This document shows positions 30,778 to 39,152 of a stretch of 64,000 nt of DNA, one piece after another. Numbering within the stretch: the first letter of the stretch is position 1; each line of letters opens with the position of its first letter. The stretch covers positions 1 through 64,000 of the forward strand of contig NZ_LQQO01000033.1 of assembly GCF_001619955.1 (NCBI RefSeq). The letters run 5' to 3'. Under the pieces are notes generated by a model. The model was not told where the DNA came from and did no database searches. It saw only the letters and a program-made list of their open reading frames with translations. The DNA comes from Sphingomonas hankookensis (GTDB taxonomy: Bacteria > Pseudomonadota > Alphaproteobacteria > Sphingomonadales > Sphingomonadaceae). The translations under genes were made by a program, and so were the position numbers.

Positions 30778-33129
30778 TCAGAAGCGCCACTCGAACGCCG
30801 CGCCGATCCGGCGGAATGCGTTGTCGGGCAACGACTGGACATATTGCCCCGCCGAGAAGTTGCCCGGAAAGATCGCGGCGGCATAACGCTGGTCGAACAG
30901 GTTGCGCACGAACACGCTGACCCGCGCCCGGCCATCGACATCGCCGATCCCGACGGTCGCATTGACCACCGAAAAGCCGGGCTGGATCGTGTTGGGATCG
31001 TTGATCGCGTAATAGAAGCTGCTGCGATACCGCCAGTCGGCATTGGCGAAGAGACGCAGCGCATCGCCGACCGGCTGATCGACGCTGGCCGCCAGGCTCG
31101 TCGTCCATTTCGACGCACCGACCAGCGGCGATCCGGCGGCGTTGAAGCTCGGCCCCGGCAGCGAACATCCCTGCGCCGCCGTTTGCCCGAAGTAACAGGC
31201 GACGTTGTAATCGCCATATTCGGTGTCGAGATAGGTGACGCCGCCCGTCAGGCTGAACCCGCGCGCCGGGCGCACAGTCGCCTCCGCCTCGACCCCGCGC
31301 GTCTTCAGCGTGCTGGCATTGCCGGTGCGGAAACTGCCAAGACCACCGTTCAGCGCTGGATCGAACACCTGCGCCTGGAAATCGCGGAAGTCGTTGATGA
31401 ACCCTGCGATGTTCAGGCTGAGCCGACGGTCGAGCAGGTCGGCCTTCACGCCCACTTCATAGGCATCGACCTTTTCCGGATCGACCGCGAACGCGACCCC
31501 GGCCGCCGAACTGATCGCCGGTCCTTTGTAGCCACGGGTATAGGTCGCGTAGAGATTGGCCGTGCCGATCGCATATTCGATCCCGGCCCGGCCCGAAAAG
31601 CCGGCGACGCCCCGCGCGGCGGTGATCGGCGCGGCCAGCGTGCCGACGCAGTTGCGCCCACCGCTCAACAGGAAGGTAACCAGGTTGCACACCCCGGCGA
31701 CCCGCGTGACGGTGGTCGTCGAATCGATCTCGTCGCGGGTGTAGCGGCCACCGGCGATCAGGCGCAGTTCCGGCGTCAGGTTGAAGGTCAGCTGCGCGAA
31801 GGCGGCATAGCTCTTCGTATCGTAATCGAAATTCGACTGGCCGTTGACCGGCGACAAGCGGACCGGCGTGCTCGCCGGGAATACCCCGAACGTCCCGGCC
31901 TGCAGGATCTGCGCTTCGATATGCTGCCGGAAATAATAGAGGCCGGCGGTATAGTCGACGAAGCCGCGATCGTTGTTGTTGAAGCGCAGCTCCTGTGAAA
32001 ACTGGTTCGACTGCGAATTGGCGATGTTGGTGTCGAAGAACGGGATCGGCGTCTGGTCGACATCGTTGTTCGCGCGCGCCGTCAGGTCGCGATAGGCGGT
32101 GACCGATGTGATCGCGACGGCCCCGGCATCGTAGGACGCGATGAACTGCGCGCCGAAACTGCGTTCGTCGCGCACCACATCGTTGCTGCCGATCGCGGTC
32201 CGGTTGTTCGTCGGCGACGCGACGACGCCGCGCGCAGCATTCTGCACGCGAACGAAGTTGGCGGGCGCCAGCGGACGCAGCACGGCGGGGATCGGGGTCG
32301 GGTCGTTGCCGCCGAACTTGCGGATCGTCGAATAGGCCTCGATCCCGCTGTTCTTCTGGTAATCGGCGATCGCGTACAGGCTCAACCGGTCGGTCGGTTC
32401 CCAGAGCAGCTTGGCCGTGCCGAACCAGCGGCGGACGGGATCGAGCCGGCCCGGCCCAACCAGTTCCGTCACCGGTCGCTGGTATTGATAGCCACCGACG
32501 ACGCGCAGCGCGGCATTCTGCCCCAGCGGCAGATTGACCACCGCCTGCGACTGCACCTGATCGCGCTCGCCGACCTGGACCCGCCCGCTCGACCCGAGCT
32601 TGCCGAGTTCGGGACGCGCGGTCGTGATCGAGATAAGGCCGGCGGTGGTGTTCTTGCCGAACAGCAGGCCCTGCGGTCCGCGCAGCACCTCCACCCGTTC
32701 GACATCGGCCAGCGAATTGAGCGGCACGAAGCGGGGGAGCGTGATGTTGACGTCGTCCACGGCAATGCCGACCGCCGATTCAATGCCATAGTCGAACGAG
32801 TTGGTGCCGACGCCGCGGATCGCGAAATTGGGCACGCCGGGCGTCGCGGTAAAGTTCAGACTGGGCGCGCGCTGGGTGATGTCGGCCAGCTGGTTCGCGC
32901 CGGTTTCGCGGATCGACGCGCCGTCGACGACCGTAATAGCGATCGGAACGTCGCGCAGACGCTCGCTGCGGCGCTGCGCCGTGACGATGATCTCGCCCGT
33001 GCTATCGTCGGACGCATCCTGCAGCGCGGTTGCGGGATCGGACGGCGACGCCGCCTGCCCTTGGGCCTGCGCGGCACCGGAAACGGCGACCAGACTGGCG
33101 CCGGCCAGCAAAATCCAACCCCTCATCAT
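30778..33129 (-). CDS. TonB-dependent outer-membrane receptor
   Basis: This 783-residue protein starts MMRGWILLAGASLVAVSGA, a signal peptide cleaved after AQA-Q. TGEIIVTAQRRSERLRDVPI gives the TonB-box region, and VERVEVLRGPQGLLFGKNT marks the plug. The barrel ends in ...AAFEWRF with terminal Phe. The start has GGGAGAGGG upstream; an in-frame ATG follows at once. The palindrome at 33185-33208 lies 56 nt before it. It leads the operon with GH1 and tetR, implying import of a beta-glucoside or oligosaccharide. Confidence 0.93.
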   Translation of the reverse strand: MMRGWILLAGASLVAVSGAAQAQGQAASPSDPATALQDASDDSTGEIIVTAQRRSERLRDVPIAITVVDGASIRETGANQLADITQRAPSLNFTATPGVPNFAIRGVGTNSFDYGIESAVGIAVDDVNITLPRFVPLNSLADVERVEVLRGPQGLLFGKNTTAGLISITTARPELGKLGSSGRVQVGERDQVQSQAVVNLPLGQNAALRVVGGYQYQRPVTELVGPGRLDPVRRWFGTAKLLWEPTDRLSLYAIADYQKNSGIEAYSTIRKFGGNDPTPIPAVLRPLAPANFVRVQNAARGVVASPTNNRTAIGSNDVVRDERSFGAQFIASYDAGAVAITSVTAYRDLTARANNDVDQTPIPFFDTNIANSQSNQFSQELRFNNNDRGFVDYTAGLYYFRQHIEAQILQAGTFGVFPASTPVRLSPVNGQSNFDYDTKSYAAFAQLTFNLTPELRLIAGGRYTRDEIDSTTTVTRVAGVCNLVTFLLSGGRNCVGTLAAPITAARGVAGFSGRAGIEYAIGTANLYATYTRGYKGPAISSAAGVAFAVDPEKVDAYEVGVKADLLDRRLSLNIAGFINDFRDFQAQVFDPALNGGLGSFRTGNASTLKTRGVEAEATVRPARGFSLTGGVTYLDTEYGDYNVACYFGQTAAQGCSLPGPSFNAAGSPLVGASKWTTSLAASVDQPVGDALRLFANADWRYRSSFYYAINDPNTIQPGFSVVNATVGIGDVDGRARVSVFVRNLFDQRYAAAIFPGNFSAGQYVQSLPDNAFRRIGAAFEWRF

Positions 33130-33184
33130 TCCCTCTCCCAACGCCGTCATCCGCGGCCTGAGAAGCACGCTGCCACCCAACAAA

Positions 33185-33208
33185 CATACTGTCAAGCATG
33201 CACGTATG
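33185..33208. promoter_or_regulatory. TetR-type operator before the TBDR-GH1 operon
   Basis: CATACTGTCA and TGCACGTATG flank AGCA as a partial palindrome (7 of 10 arm positions). The arms extend to AACATAC and GTATGTT. CAAGCATGCACGTA is identical to the site at 28738-28751. Confidence 0.65.
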
Positions 33209-33292
33209 TTACAAATAGGTGTGGGCTTTTGTCGGTTTCGGATTGGACTATGTGATGTTCTCGAAGCGCCGGTTCTATCGGCGCGACCGGTC

Positions 33293-33325
33293 GGCAGGCA
33301 CCAGTCGCCGAAACTGGTGCCTGCC
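33293..33325. terminator. Strong hairpin between the M3 peptidase and the TBDR promoter
   Basis: GGCAGGCACCAGT (33293-33305) and ACTGGTGCCTGCC (33313-33325) are perfect 13-bp arms with a 7-nt loop. A run of five T follows at 33333-33337 on the + strand. It lies 26 nt past the peptidase stop; on the reverse strand there is no T-tract, so as a terminator for the peptidase it is Rho-independent-like but imperfect. Confidence 0.55.
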
Positions 33326-33351
33326 AAGGTCTATTTTTACGCGATACCTGA

Positions 33352-35517
33352 TCAGCCGGTCGTCTTGATCCGCGACCCATCCGCGTTCAGCCCAAGGTCC
33401 TTCAACAACGGACCGACCTGCGGATCGGCGCCGTTGAAGTTGCGGAACATCGTAGCGTAATCCTCGGTATGCCCCTTCGACAGGATCATGTCGCGGAAGC
33501 GCTGCCCGTTGGCGCGGGTCATCCCGCCATGTTCCTCGAACCAGTTGAACGCGTTCGCGCTCAGCATCTTCGTCCAGCTATAGGCGTAATAGCCGGCCGA
33601 ATAGCCGTTGCCCCAGATGTGCAGGAAATAGGTCGAGCGATAGCGCGGCGGCACGTTGGCGATGTCGAGTCCGGTGGCGGCCAGCGCCTGTGCCTCGAAC
33701 GCATCGGGGTTCTGCTTGCCCTGCACCGCACTCAGCGAATGCCAGCTCATGTCCATCTCGGCCGCGGCCAGCGCTTCGCCGAACGAATAGCCCGAATTGA
33801 ACGTCGCGGCGCGCTTGATCTTGTCCACCAGCGCCTGCGGGATCACCTGCCCGGTGCGATAATTGACCGCGTAGTTCGGCAGCACCTTGGGATCGAGTGC
33901 CCAATGTTCGTTGAACTGCGACGGGAATTCGACGAAGTCGCGCGCCGTATTGGTGCCCGAGATGCTTGGATAGGTCTGGTTCGCGAACAGGCCATGCAAC
34001 GCGTGGCCGAATTCGTGGAACATCGTGGTCACGTCGTCGAAGCTGATGAGCCCGGGCTGTCCCGCCGCCGGCTTGGTGAAGTTGGAGACGTTGTAGATCA
34101 CCGGCTTGGTGCCGAGCAGCTTCGACTGGTTGACGAAGTTCGACATCCACGCGCCGCCATTCTTGTTGTCGCGCTTCCAGAAATCGAAATACATCAGGCC
34201 GACGGACGCGCCGTTCGCTTCGTTCACTTCATAGACCATGACGTCGGGGTGATAGACCGGCAGGTCGGTGCGGCGCTTGAACGTCACGCCGTACAGCTGG
34301 TTGGCGGCATAGAAGACGCCGTCGGTCAGGACCTTGTTGATCTCGAAATAGGGCTTCAGCTCGTCCTGGTTCAGGTCGTATTTCGCCTTGCGGACCTGTT
34401 CCGAATAAAAATCCCAATCCCATGGTTTCAGTTCGAAATTGCCGCCGGTCGCCTTGATCTGCGCCTGCAGCTCCGCCGCCTCGCGACGCTGTTCGGCGGC
34501 GACCGGGGTACCCAGCTGCTGCATGAACCCCAGCGCGGTCTTCGGCGTCTTCGCCATCTGGTCCTGCAACACGTAATCGGCCCAGGTCGCAAAGCCGATC
34601 AGCTTCGCCTTCTGCGCGCGCAGCAGCGCGATATCCGCGATCGTCGCGCGCGTGTCGTTTGCATCGCCCTTCGCCGCCCGCGTCCAGCTGGCCTTGAACA
34701 GTGCCTCGCGCGTCGCCCGGTCCTTGAGAGTCGCCAGTTCGGGCTGTTGCGTCGTGTTCTGCAACGTCAGCACATATTTGCCGGCCAGCCCGCGATCCTT
34801 GGCCGCAGCGGCCGCGGCGGCGATCTCGCCCTCGGACAATCCGGCGAGCTTTGCCTTGTCGTCGACCACCAGTGCGCCGGCCTTCGCCGCCGCCAGCAGC
34901 TTTTGCTGGAACGCCGTCTCCAGCGTCGAGAGCTGACCATTGTACCGGCTGAGCGTCGCCTTGTCGGCCGGCGACAGCTGCGCACCGGCCCGGACCATCC
35001 CCTGATAGGTCAGGGTCAGCACCTGCAGCTGTTCGGCGTCGAGGCCCAGCGTCCGGCGCTGGTCGTACAGCGTCTTCACCCGCGCAAAAAGTGCCGGATC
35101 GAGGTTGATCGCATCCTGATGCGCGGCGAACACCGGCGCCAGGTCGGCCTGCGTCTGTTGCAGCGTGTCGTCGGTATTCGCCCCGACGACGCCATAGAAT
35201 GCCAGGCTGGCACGTTCGAGCAGGCGTCCCGACCGCTCCATCGCGGCGATGGTGTTTTCGAACGTCGGCGCGCTACGCGCCCGGGTGATCGCATTGATCT
35301 CCGCCCGCTGTGCCGCCATCCCGGCGAGCAGCGCGGGTTTGTAATCGGTGCTCTTGATCCGGTCGAACGGCGGCGCTTCGAACGGCAAGGTGCTGGCCTT
35401 CGCGAAGGGGCTGGACGCCGGCAGCGCGGTAGCGGGCGTCGCCGAAGGCGCAGTGCCTTGCGCGAGTACCGTGGACGACATGAGCAGAAGCAAGGCGGCG
35501 GAGGCGAAATGACGCAT
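33352..35517 (-). CDS. dcp: M3-family metallopeptidase (peptidyl-dipeptidase Dcp-like)
   Basis: This 721-residue protein begins MRHFASAALLLLMSSTVLA, a signal peptide, so it is periplasmic. The long helical N-domain precedes the M3 zinc motif H501-E502-F-G-H505 in TTMFHEFGHALHGLF, with the third ligand expected in SGTNTARDFVEFPSQF. FEINKVLTDGVFYAANQLYG and YSWTKMLSANAFNWFEEHGG are typical of Dcp/oligopeptidase A. It removes dipeptides from C-termini or cuts short peptides. The frame starts up to five codons earlier (TTG 35532, ATG 35529), but the ATG at 35517 fits the signal peptide. It is a single gene, unrelated to the sugar loci. Confidence 0.93.
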   Translation of the reverse strand: MRHFASAALLLLMSSTVLAQGTAPSATPATALPASSPFAKASTLPFEAPPFDRIKSTDYKPALLAGMAAQRAEINAITRARSAPTFENTIAAMERSGRLLERASLAFYGVVGANTDDTLQQTQADLAPVFAAHQDAINLDPALFARVKTLYDQRRTLGLDAEQLQVLTLTYQGMVRAGAQLSPADKATLSRYNGQLSTLETAFQQKLLAAAKAGALVVDDKAKLAGLSEGEIAAAAAAAKDRGLAGKYVLTLQNTTQQPELATLKDRATREALFKASWTRAAKGDANDTRATIADIALLRAQKAKLIGFATWADYVLQDQMAKTPKTALGFMQQLGTPVAAEQRREAAELQAQIKATGGNFELKPWDWDFYSEQVRKAKYDLNQDELKPYFEINKVLTDGVFYAANQLYGVTFKRRTDLPVYHPDVMVYEVNEANGASVGLMYFDFWKRDNKNGGAWMSNFVNQSKLLGTKPVIYNVSNFTKPAAGQPGLISFDDVTTMFHEFGHALHGLFANQTYPSISGTNTARDFVEFPSQFNEHWALDPKVLPNYAVNYRTGQVIPQALVDKIKRAATFNSGYSFGEALAAAEMDMSWHSLSAVQGKQNPDAFEAQALAATGLDIANVPPRYRSTYFLHIWGNGYSAGYYAYSWTKMLSANAFNWFEEHGGMTRANGQRFRDMILSKGHTEDYATMFRNFNGADPQVGPLLKDLGLNADGSRIKTTG

Positions 35518-35734
35518 CGAAGGTCCCATCAATCGAATATGCCCGCGGTGTGCACCCGGCGCGGCGTCGGATCAATGGGGTGGCAGGCAGTTGATGCTCC
35601 GGCTAAGGTGGATAAGCCGGTTTAGCGGCAACGGGCGCATTGGACGATAGGGCAAACGCCTGCCCATCCGGCCTCCGTGATGCTCTGAAGATTGCGACCG
35701 ACGGGAGGACGCTTCGGCCCTCCCGTGGCCGGGT

Positions 35735-35929
35735 TCAGCGGCGACCGCGCAGGCTGTTCAGCACCGCCATGACGGCGACCCCGGCAAATGCGGCGCTGGT
35801 CCACGGCCGCGCCTTGGCGAAGTTCGTCGCCTTCTGCGTGATCGGGGCGTCGCCGGCAAAATGCTCCCGGAATGCGTCGGTCAGGCCGGTCTTGGGGTTG
35901 CTTTCGGTGACAGTCGTGGGGTCGGTCAT
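35735..35929 (-). CDS. Small membrane-anchored protein (DUF883/YqjD-like tail)
   Basis: This 64-residue protein starts MTDPTTVTESNPKTGLTDA with GGAG 6 nt upstream. A soluble helical part (FREHFAGDAPITQKATNFAK) precedes RPWTSAAFAGVAVMAVLNSL and ends in RGRR. The RPW-plus-hydrophobic-helix ending resembles the C-terminal anchor of DUF883/ElaB/YqjD proteins, which sit in the inner membrane and can bind ribosomes or DNA. It is much shorter than those, so the match covers only the tail. The function is unknown. Confidence 0.6.
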   Translation of the reverse strand: MTDPTTVTESNPKTGLTDAFREHFAGDAPITQKATNFAKARPWTSAAFAGVAVMAVLNSLRGRR

Positions 35930-36055
35930 GGAAACTCCGTCGATGCGCGAAAATGCGCGTCGTGCCGAAACGAGCGACGTGCCATAGCGCTCCCTCGCCA
36001 ACGGCACGGTCGCGTCAGGTCGCGCGGATCGCGCGACCGAAGCCGGACTCCGGTC

Positions 36056-39025
36056 CTAGAAGTTGAACCGGATCCCGGCGCGATAGGTCCGCCCGAGCGT
36101 GTCGTAGAGCGCCGGGTTCACGTCGAGCCCGGTATTGGTCTGCGGCGACGGGGTCGGATCATTGTCCGCCACATTGTCGATCTTGCCGTACAGGACGGCA
36201 TTGTCGGTAATCTTGAACGACGCGCCGAGGTCGAGATAGAATTCGCCCTTCATCTTGTTGAAATTGACCGTGTTGTAGTTGCCGGTCGAAACCGGGCAGT
36301 TCGTCTGGCAGACGACATAGTTGTTATTGAACACGCCATCCGAGAACCAGCGTTCCTGCACCGTCAACGTGAAGCGGCCGCTGTCATAGGTTTGCGTCGC
36401 CAGCCATTTCCAGTCGGGGATGGCGCCGCTGTTCGCGCCGGCATCGTCCCGCTTGGCGACGCCCGCGATCCCGGCATCGACGATGAAATCGCGGACATGG
36501 GTGCCGAGCGCCCGGACGGTGAAGTTGCCCGGCAGGCCCAGCGGCTGCCGCCATTGGTAGCTCGCCTCGAGATTGAAGCCGCTCGTCTTCCACGATGCCA
36601 GGTTGAACGGCTGGACATTGACGAAATTGCTGCCCTGCGGCCCGTCGAGCTGGAACCCGCCGCAGAAGGTCTGGTCGCCTTCGAAGCAGAAGCGCACGAT
36701 CTGATCGGGCGAGAGGCTGGAGACGACGCCGCTCAGCTTGATCTGGTAGTAATCTACCGACAGGCTCAGCCCCGGCAGCCACGACGGCCGTGAATAGACG
36801 ATGCCCAGTTCGGTATCGCGCGCGGTTTCAGGCTTCAGATTGGGGTTGCCGACCGTGTTCTGGAACACCTGCACCGCGACGTTGCGGAACGGATCGTTGA
36901 AGCTCGGCAGCGTGGTGACGGTCGGCGCGGCGAACAGTTCCGACAGGTTGGGCGCACGGACGTCGCGCGACGTCACCGCGCGCAACGTCAGGCCGTCGAG
37001 CGGCGTGTTCCACGTACCGCCGACCTTCCACGCCCAGATGGTCCCCGAGGTGCTGTAATCGGTCAGGCGCGCGGCGGCGTTCAGGTTGGCGCGCCCGGCG
37101 GCGTCGCTGTCGAACAGCGGCAGATCGACTTCGACGAACCCTTCGAGAACGTCGTACTTGCCGGTGCCGTTCTTATAGTTGCCGGCCGCCCAGTTGCTGC
37201 CCTGCGCCGAATTCAGCAGCGGGTCGGCGGGATAGAGGGCATTGTTCGGGCTGACCGCCGCGACTCCGGCGCCATAGGCGTCACCGCGCACCCGATAATA
37301 TTCGCGGCGATATTCGCCACCGAATGCGACCGACAGCGGCCCGGCCCACAGGTCGACCGGCTGGCCGGAGAAGTTCAGGCTGACGACATCCTGCTTCAAC
37401 GTCGTGCGCTGGAGCGGCCCCGCCTGCGGCATGATATAGTCGAGCGCCGCCTGGCTCGGCCGAAAATTGCCGAAGATGTTGATCGGCTGGCACCCCAGCG
37501 CGCGGGCGCGTTCGTCGGCGCAGACGATCGCGCCGTTCAGCACCACCGCATTGGTCGCGGCGACATAGCGGGGCTGGAGCACGATGCGGTCGACATCGAT
37601 CGCGACCTTGGTCGTGCCGTGCTGATAATAGGCGTCATAGGTCCAGCCGGTGCCGGCCAGGTCGACCTTGCCCTTGGCGCCCACGACAAAGCGATACTGG
37701 TCGCGGTCGGTCTGGACCAGCTGGTTGGGCAGCTGCCCATTGCTCGACCCGAAGTTGAACGACGTGATCCCGGCAGCGGCACAGCGATCGCGGATCAGCT
37801 GCGGCAGGAACGGGTTGGCGCACTGCACGGTCAGATTGGGACGGTTATAGCCCGGGCTGGGCTGGTTGCTGGTCTGCACCTGCGCGATGTTGACGGTCGC
37901 ATAGACCTCGTTGGTCGCGTCGAGGTCGTAGCCGATCCGGCCATAACCGTTGATCCGTTCCAGCTTGGACTTGAGCGACGCGCTCGACCCCGGCGCACCC
38001 GACAGGTCGCCACCGACGCAAAAGCTGTTGCCCGGATAGCAGTTCGACACGCGACCATTGCCCAGCGGCACGCCGCCCGAACCATAGTTGAAATTGACCG
38101 GCGTCCCGTTCGCGTCGAACGCAATCCCCTGTAGCGGGCCATTGTTGATCAGGCCGTATTTCGCGTACTGATAGGGTTGCGCGAAATCGGAATAGATGAA
38201 CTGCGGCCCGGGTCCGTTGGTGATGCCGGTGTTGAGCAAGGTCGAGGCGCGATGCCAGTCGCGACGACCGGCCAGGTCGATGCCGTAATTGCCAGGCCCC
38301 ACCCCGCCCTCATTATCATATTCGCCGCTGACGATCAGGTGCAGCCGGTCGCCGAACAGCGACGTGCCATAGGCGGCCTGCACCAGCGCGGTCTCGTCAT
38401 CGCCATAGGTGGTGATGCTGCCCAGCACATTGGCCTTGAACCCCTTGAACCGGGTATCGGTGATGAAGTTCACCACGCCGCCGACCGCATCCGAGCCATA
38501 GGACGCCGATGCACCGCCATTGACGATGTCGACCCGCTTCACGAGCAGCTGCGGGAACATGCTGATGTCGGGCACGCCGGTGACGTTGGCACCAACGACG
38601 CGCTGCCCGTCGAGCAGGGTCAGCGTCCGGATCGGCTGCAGGCCGCGCAGCGAGAAGGAGCTGAGGCCCTGCGTCCCGCTCGACGTGCTGAACGTGCCGG
38701 TCGATGCGCCGGTCGATCCCTGCAGCGAGGGCAACTGCTGGATGGTGTTGAAGATGTTGGGCTGGGCGTTGTTGGCGATCTGCTCCTCGCCGATCACGGT
38801 GGTCGGCGTCGGCGCATTGAAGCCGTTGGCGACGATGCGGCTTCCGGTGACCACGATCTCGGACGAATCCCGGTCCTGATCGGCAGCGGGAGCCTCCTGC
38901 GGCGCAGCCGTCGCGACATTCGCACTATCCTGTGCGACGGCCGGCGATGTGCCGAGGACGAAGGCCAGTGCGAACAGGCTCGTCGCAGTTCCCAGGCGAC
39001 GGTGATCCGGCGAGAAACGATACAT
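36056..39025 (-). CDS. Large TonB-dependent receptor (oligosaccharide type)
   Basis: This 989-residue protein starts MYRFSPDHRRLGTATSLFA with cleavage after AVA-Q. RDSSEIVVTGSRIV is the TonB-box region. The plug contains FSLRGLQPIRTLTLLDGQR and VDIVNGGASASYGSDAVGG, the form typical of large sphingomonad and xanthomonad receptors for plant-derived oligosaccharides. The barrel ends in ...YRAGIRFNF. A LacI-like operator lies at 39100-39113, 75 nt before the start. It is probably transcribed on its own, downstream of the beta-helix gene, and may import oligosaccharides released by that enzyme. Confidence 0.93.
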   Translation of the reverse strand: MYRFSPDHRRLGTATSLFALAFVLGTSPAVAQDSANVATAAPQEAPAADQDRDSSEIVVTGSRIVANGFNAPTPTTVIGEEQIANNAQPNIFNTIQQLPSLQGSTGASTGTFSTSSGTQGLSSFSLRGLQPIRTLTLLDGQRVVGANVTGVPDISMFPQLLVKRVDIVNGGASASYGSDAVGGVVNFITDTRFKGFKANVLGSITTYGDDETALVQAAYGTSLFGDRLHLIVSGEYDNEGGVGPGNYGIDLAGRRDWHRASTLLNTGITNGPGPQFIYSDFAQPYQYAKYGLINNGPLQGIAFDANGTPVNFNYGSGGVPLGNGRVSNCYPGNSFCVGGDLSGAPGSSASLKSKLERINGYGRIGYDLDATNEVYATVNIAQVQTSNQPSPGYNRPNLTVQCANPFLPQLIRDRCAAAGITSFNFGSSNGQLPNQLVQTDRDQYRFVVGAKGKVDLAGTGWTYDAYYQHGTTKVAIDVDRIVLQPRYVAATNAVVLNGAIVCADERARALGCQPINIFGNFRPSQAALDYIMPQAGPLQRTTLKQDVVSLNFSGQPVDLWAGPLSVAFGGEYRREYYRVRGDAYGAGVAAVSPNNALYPADPLLNSAQGSNWAAGNYKNGTGKYDVLEGFVEVDLPLFDSDAAGRANLNAAARLTDYSTSGTIWAWKVGGTWNTPLDGLTLRAVTSRDVRAPNLSELFAAPTVTTLPSFNDPFRNVAVQVFQNTVGNPNLKPETARDTELGIVYSRPSWLPGLSLSVDYYQIKLSGVVSSLSPDQIVRFCFEGDQTFCGGFQLDGPQGSNFVNVQPFNLASWKTSGFNLEASYQWRQPLGLPGNFTVRALGTHVRDFIVDAGIAGVAKRDDAGANSGAIPDWKWLATQTYDSGRFTLTVQERWFSDGVFNNNYVVCQTNCPVSTGNYNTVNFNKMKGEFYLDLGASFKITDNAVLYGKIDNVADNDPTPSPQTNTGLDVNPALYDTLGRTYRAGIRFNF

Positions 39026-39099
39026 GATCCAACCCCCAAGCTCATGGCCGGTCCGTCAACTTTTCAGCAGCAGACCGTTGAATCAGATGTAGCGGATAC

Positions 39100-39113
39100 T
39101 GTTCGCGCTAACA
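39100..39113. promoter_or_regulatory. LacI/GalR-like operator before the large TBDR
   Basis: TGTTCGCGCTAACA is a 14-nt palindrome with one mismatch between arms (TGTTCGC/GCTAACA), close to the even-symmetry TGTTAGCGCTAACA sites bound by LacI-family sugar regulators. No LacI gene is in the window. Confidence 0.45.
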
Positions 39114-39152
39114 TCTACGACCATGGTCTTGGGTATTGGCAATCAGCTGTCG

